Assembly: GCA_034660495.1 (NCBI GenBank)
Contig: JAYEJJ010000025.1
Span: forward strand, 1-6,624
DNA: 6,624 nt
From: DATFJZ01 sp034660495
GTDB taxonomy: Bacteria > Desulfobacterota > Desulfobacteria > Desulfobacterales > Desulfobacteraceae
Direction: 5' to 3'
Part shown: positions 5,916 through 6,624 of the stretch, in pieces
Layout of the letters: the number at the start of each line of letters is the position of its first letter
How positions within the stretch are numbered: the first letter of the stretch is position 1
The notes under the pieces: generated by a model
The model's input: the letters and a program-made list of their open reading frames with translations, nothing else
The model's database searches: none
Told to the model about the DNA's origin: nothing
Program-made: the position numbers and the translations under genes

Positions 5916-6389
5916 ATGGCCCCTGAATCAGAGCGGATACGCCGCCTGGCAGCGGAGTATAATATTGAGGTCACACCGCCGCCCAATGGGTGTATCCGGT
6001 GCAAGCTCTGTATCCGGGTGTGCAGTGAAATTGTTAAGGCCAACGCTTTGAAAATGGAAAAAACAAAAGACGGCAGCAAGGTTGTGGCCAATCCGGGAAG
6101 ATGCATTGGATGCGGCACCTGCGCCAATCTATGCCCGACCAATATCATAAAAATAAGTAACAAAGACAATGTCAGAACGGTCAGCATCAAAGATGAGATC
6201 ATCGGACAACTGCCCCTGGTCAGGTGCGAAGCCTGTCATAAAATGTTTGCAACCACGGTTTTTCTCCAGCATGTGGAAGAGGTAAATGAGTACCACACCC
6301 ATACCCGGGAACACCATAATCTATGTCCTGAATGTGCCAAAATGATGTCCACAAGGGCATTAACGGAAAAAGCCAGAATCAGAAAATAA
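5916..6389 (+). CDS. 2x[4Fe-4S] ferredoxin with C-x2-C-x29-C-x2-C tail (C-terminal part of the broken HoxU/NuoG-like gene)
   Basis: This 157-residue frame starts at the only in-frame ATG after the TAA. It has two [4Fe-4S] motifs: C26/C29/C32/C36 and C63/C66/C69/C73, each C-x2-C-x2-C-x3-C, the pattern of the ferredoxin part of HoxU and NuoG. A tail follows with C104-x2-C107-x29-C137-x2-C140 and a histidine-rich stretch (H127, H129, H133, H134), which may bind zinc or another cluster. The ATG has no Shine-Dalgarno nearby; the nearest purine-rich run, AAAGGAAAAG at 5876-5885, is 30 nt away. Independent translation is therefore doubtful, though re-initiation after the stop 48 nt upstream is conceivable. 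The cysteines are all intact, so any inactivation is recent or the product is still made. Confidence 0.6.
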   Translation: MAPESERIRRLAAEYNIEVTPPPNGCIRCKLCIRVCSEIVKANALKMEKTKDGSKVVANPGRCIGCGTCANLCPTNIIKISNKDNVRTVSIKDEIIGQLPLVRCEACHKMFATTVFLQHVEEVNEYHTHTREHHNLCPECAKMMSTRALTEKARIRK

Positions 6390-6397
6390 ATCCGGCC

Positions 6398-6431
6398 CCT
6401 TGACAGTTCTTTAATCTTAAAGGCGTTAAGG
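6398..6431 (+). terminator. Nested hairpin just after the operon, possible terminator or 3' end stabiliser
   Basis: CCTTGAC (6398-6404) pairs with GTTAAGG (6425-6431), including one G-T pair. Inside it CTTTA (6409-6413) pairs with TAAAG (6418-6422) around ATCT. It begins nine bases after the last stop codon. No T-run follows directly, so it is not a classic intrinsic terminator. Confidence 0.35.
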
Positions 6432-6477
6432 CCCATACTAGAGCTGTTTTCTCTATGGAAAAAAAGACGCTGAACAC

Positions 6478-6497
6478 ATTCAAACTGATGTTTGAAT
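6478..6497. repeat. Perfect 8-bp inverted repeat near the right IS end
   Basis: ATTCAAAC (6478-6485) and GTTTGAAT (6490-6497) surround TGAT. The repeat is followed by an A/T-rich stretch leading to the IS hairpin. It may be a bidirectional terminator-like hairpin, a binding site, or part of the IS insertion point. TTGAA at 6492-6496 resembles the TTGA-type target of some IS200/IS605 elements. Confidence 0.45.
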
Positions 6498-6511
6498 ATA
6501 TTTATAGAAAA

Positions 6512-6558
6512 CCGGCAAGAAAACCCCTGAGTCTTTAGCTCAGGGGATGAATTGCCGG
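6512..6558. repeat. IS-end hairpin containing the right copy of the 23-nt direct repeat
   Basis: An outer stem, CCGGCAA (6512-6518) with TTGCCGG (6552-6558), encloses an inner perfect eight-base-pair stem, CCCCTGAG (6524-6531) with CTCAGGGG (6539-6546), around a CTTTAG-containing loop. It begins five bases beyond the tnpA stop codon. It may serve both as the TnpA recognition hairpin and as a barrier to transcription entering or leaving the element. The left copy has no matching outer stem but has a different hairpin next to it. Confidence 0.75.
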
Positions 6559-6563
6559 ACTCG

Positions 6564-6624
6564 CTAACCCTGAGATTCAATATATTTCCTTACGGCATCA
6601 ATGGAAGCATTTCCGATTGAGCAA
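6564..6624 (-). CDS. tnpA: IS200/IS605 Y1 transposase TnpA, C-terminal end only (start lies outside the window)
   Basis: Read on the minus strand, the window edge gives CSIGNASIDAVRKYIESQG followed by TAG. This matches the way IS200-type Y1 transposases end: a (C/S)-x-G segment, then a helix finishing in KYIE-x-Q. Only 19 residues are visible, so the catalytic HUH histidines and tyrosine cannot be checked, and intactness is unknown. The adjacent hairpin supports the call. Confidence 0.75.
   Translation of the reverse strand, partial: CSIGNASIDAVRKYIESQG

Larger units (their letters stand above)
5631..6389 (+). pseudogene. HoxU/NuoG-like gene interrupted by an in-frame TAA (ancestral length about 252 codons)
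   Basis: The two open frames 5631-5867 and 5916-6389 are in the same reading frame and are separated only by TAA at 5865-5867 (codon 79). The codons after the stop continue sensibly as DILKEKRTAAFNKLLQ into the second frame, with no further stop or shift. Together they give the usual HoxU-type order: [2Fe-2S] domain, helical linker, two [4Fe-4S] clusters. One base change, for example TCA to TAA, would explain the break. The linker lacks the H-x3-C-x2-C-x5-C motif that HoxU and NuoG carry between these domains. TAA is not a known recoding codon for selenocysteine (UGA) or pyrrolysine (UAG). Options are a recent nonsense mutation, a genuine split into two polypeptides, or a sequencing error. 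The upstream genes look intact. Confidence 0.75.
6498..6624 (-). mobile_element. End of an IS200/IS605-family element with tnpA, continuing beyond the window
   Basis: This stretch holds a long imperfect hairpin and the tail of a minus-strand tnpA. In IS605-type elements tnpA can point toward the left end, so this would be a left end with the rest of the element to the right. The left boundary is uncertain: it is placed after the inverted repeat at 6497, near TTGAA. The hairpin core is the same 23 nt as at 92-114, linking both flanks to one IS family. Confidence 0.6.

Noticed and set aside
5864..6202. 112-residue minus-strand open frame with hydrophobic stretches
   Set aside because: It lies antisense to the cysteine-rich HoxU-like sequence, which has clear cluster motifs; it is a shadow frame.

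Overview
The window carries one plus-strand operon for a multi-subunit redox enzyme. It is set between what look like two ends of IS200/IS605-family transposable elements. The genes encode, in order: a molybdenum/tungsten-bis-pterin oxidoreductase of the thiosulfate/polysulfide reductase type (510-2594), a four-cluster ferredoxin subunit (2678-3193), a large iron-sulfur flavoprotein of the GltD/NfnB type (3211-5352), a 76-residue protein of unknown function (5374-5604), and a HoxU/NuoG-like [2Fe-2S]+2x[4Fe-4S] electron-transfer protein whose frame is interrupted by an in-frame TAA (5631-6389). The cysteine-rich redox proteins, moderate base composition, sigma-54 promoter and IS ends suggest an anaerobe, most plausibly a sulfate-reducing Desulfobacteraceae-type bacterium. 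That assignment is inference from style; no taxonomic marker is present.

Layout: 1-122 holds three hairpins in series, resembling the right end (and guide-RNA-like 3' end) of an IS200/IS605/TnpB element. 123-509 is a long leader without a credible gene; it contains a near-consensus sigma-54 promoter (447-463) and inverted repeats that could bind an activator. The genes follow with good ribosome binding sites and gaps of 17-83 nt. 6390-6511 holds two inverted repeats. 6512-6624 holds a long hairpin with the same 23-nt core as the left one, then the last 19 codons of a minus-strand tnpA transposase.

How the genes fit together (inference): the catalytic subunit has no Tat signal, and upstream stops rule one out. 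No NrfD/PsrC-type membrane anchor is encoded. The enzyme therefore looks cytoplasmic and soluble, unlike classical PhsABC/PsrABC. Electrons would pass between NAD(P)H at the GltD-like flavoprotein, its clusters and the HoxU-like protein, the four-cluster subunit, and the Mo/W site. The flavoprotein begins with about 100 residues resembling the C-terminal helical domain of NuoF/HoxF with its cluster cysteines lost. This suggests that a GltD-type module replaced the NuoF flavin module while keeping the NuoG/HoxU docking part. The flavoprotein and the HoxU-like protein share a C-terminal module with a cluster and a C-x2-C-x29-C-x2-C motif at identical spacing. The substrate cannot be read from the sequence.

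The main uncertainties are the substrate, whether the broken HoxU-like gene is a true pseudogene, a split gene or a sequencing error, and the exact IS boundaries.
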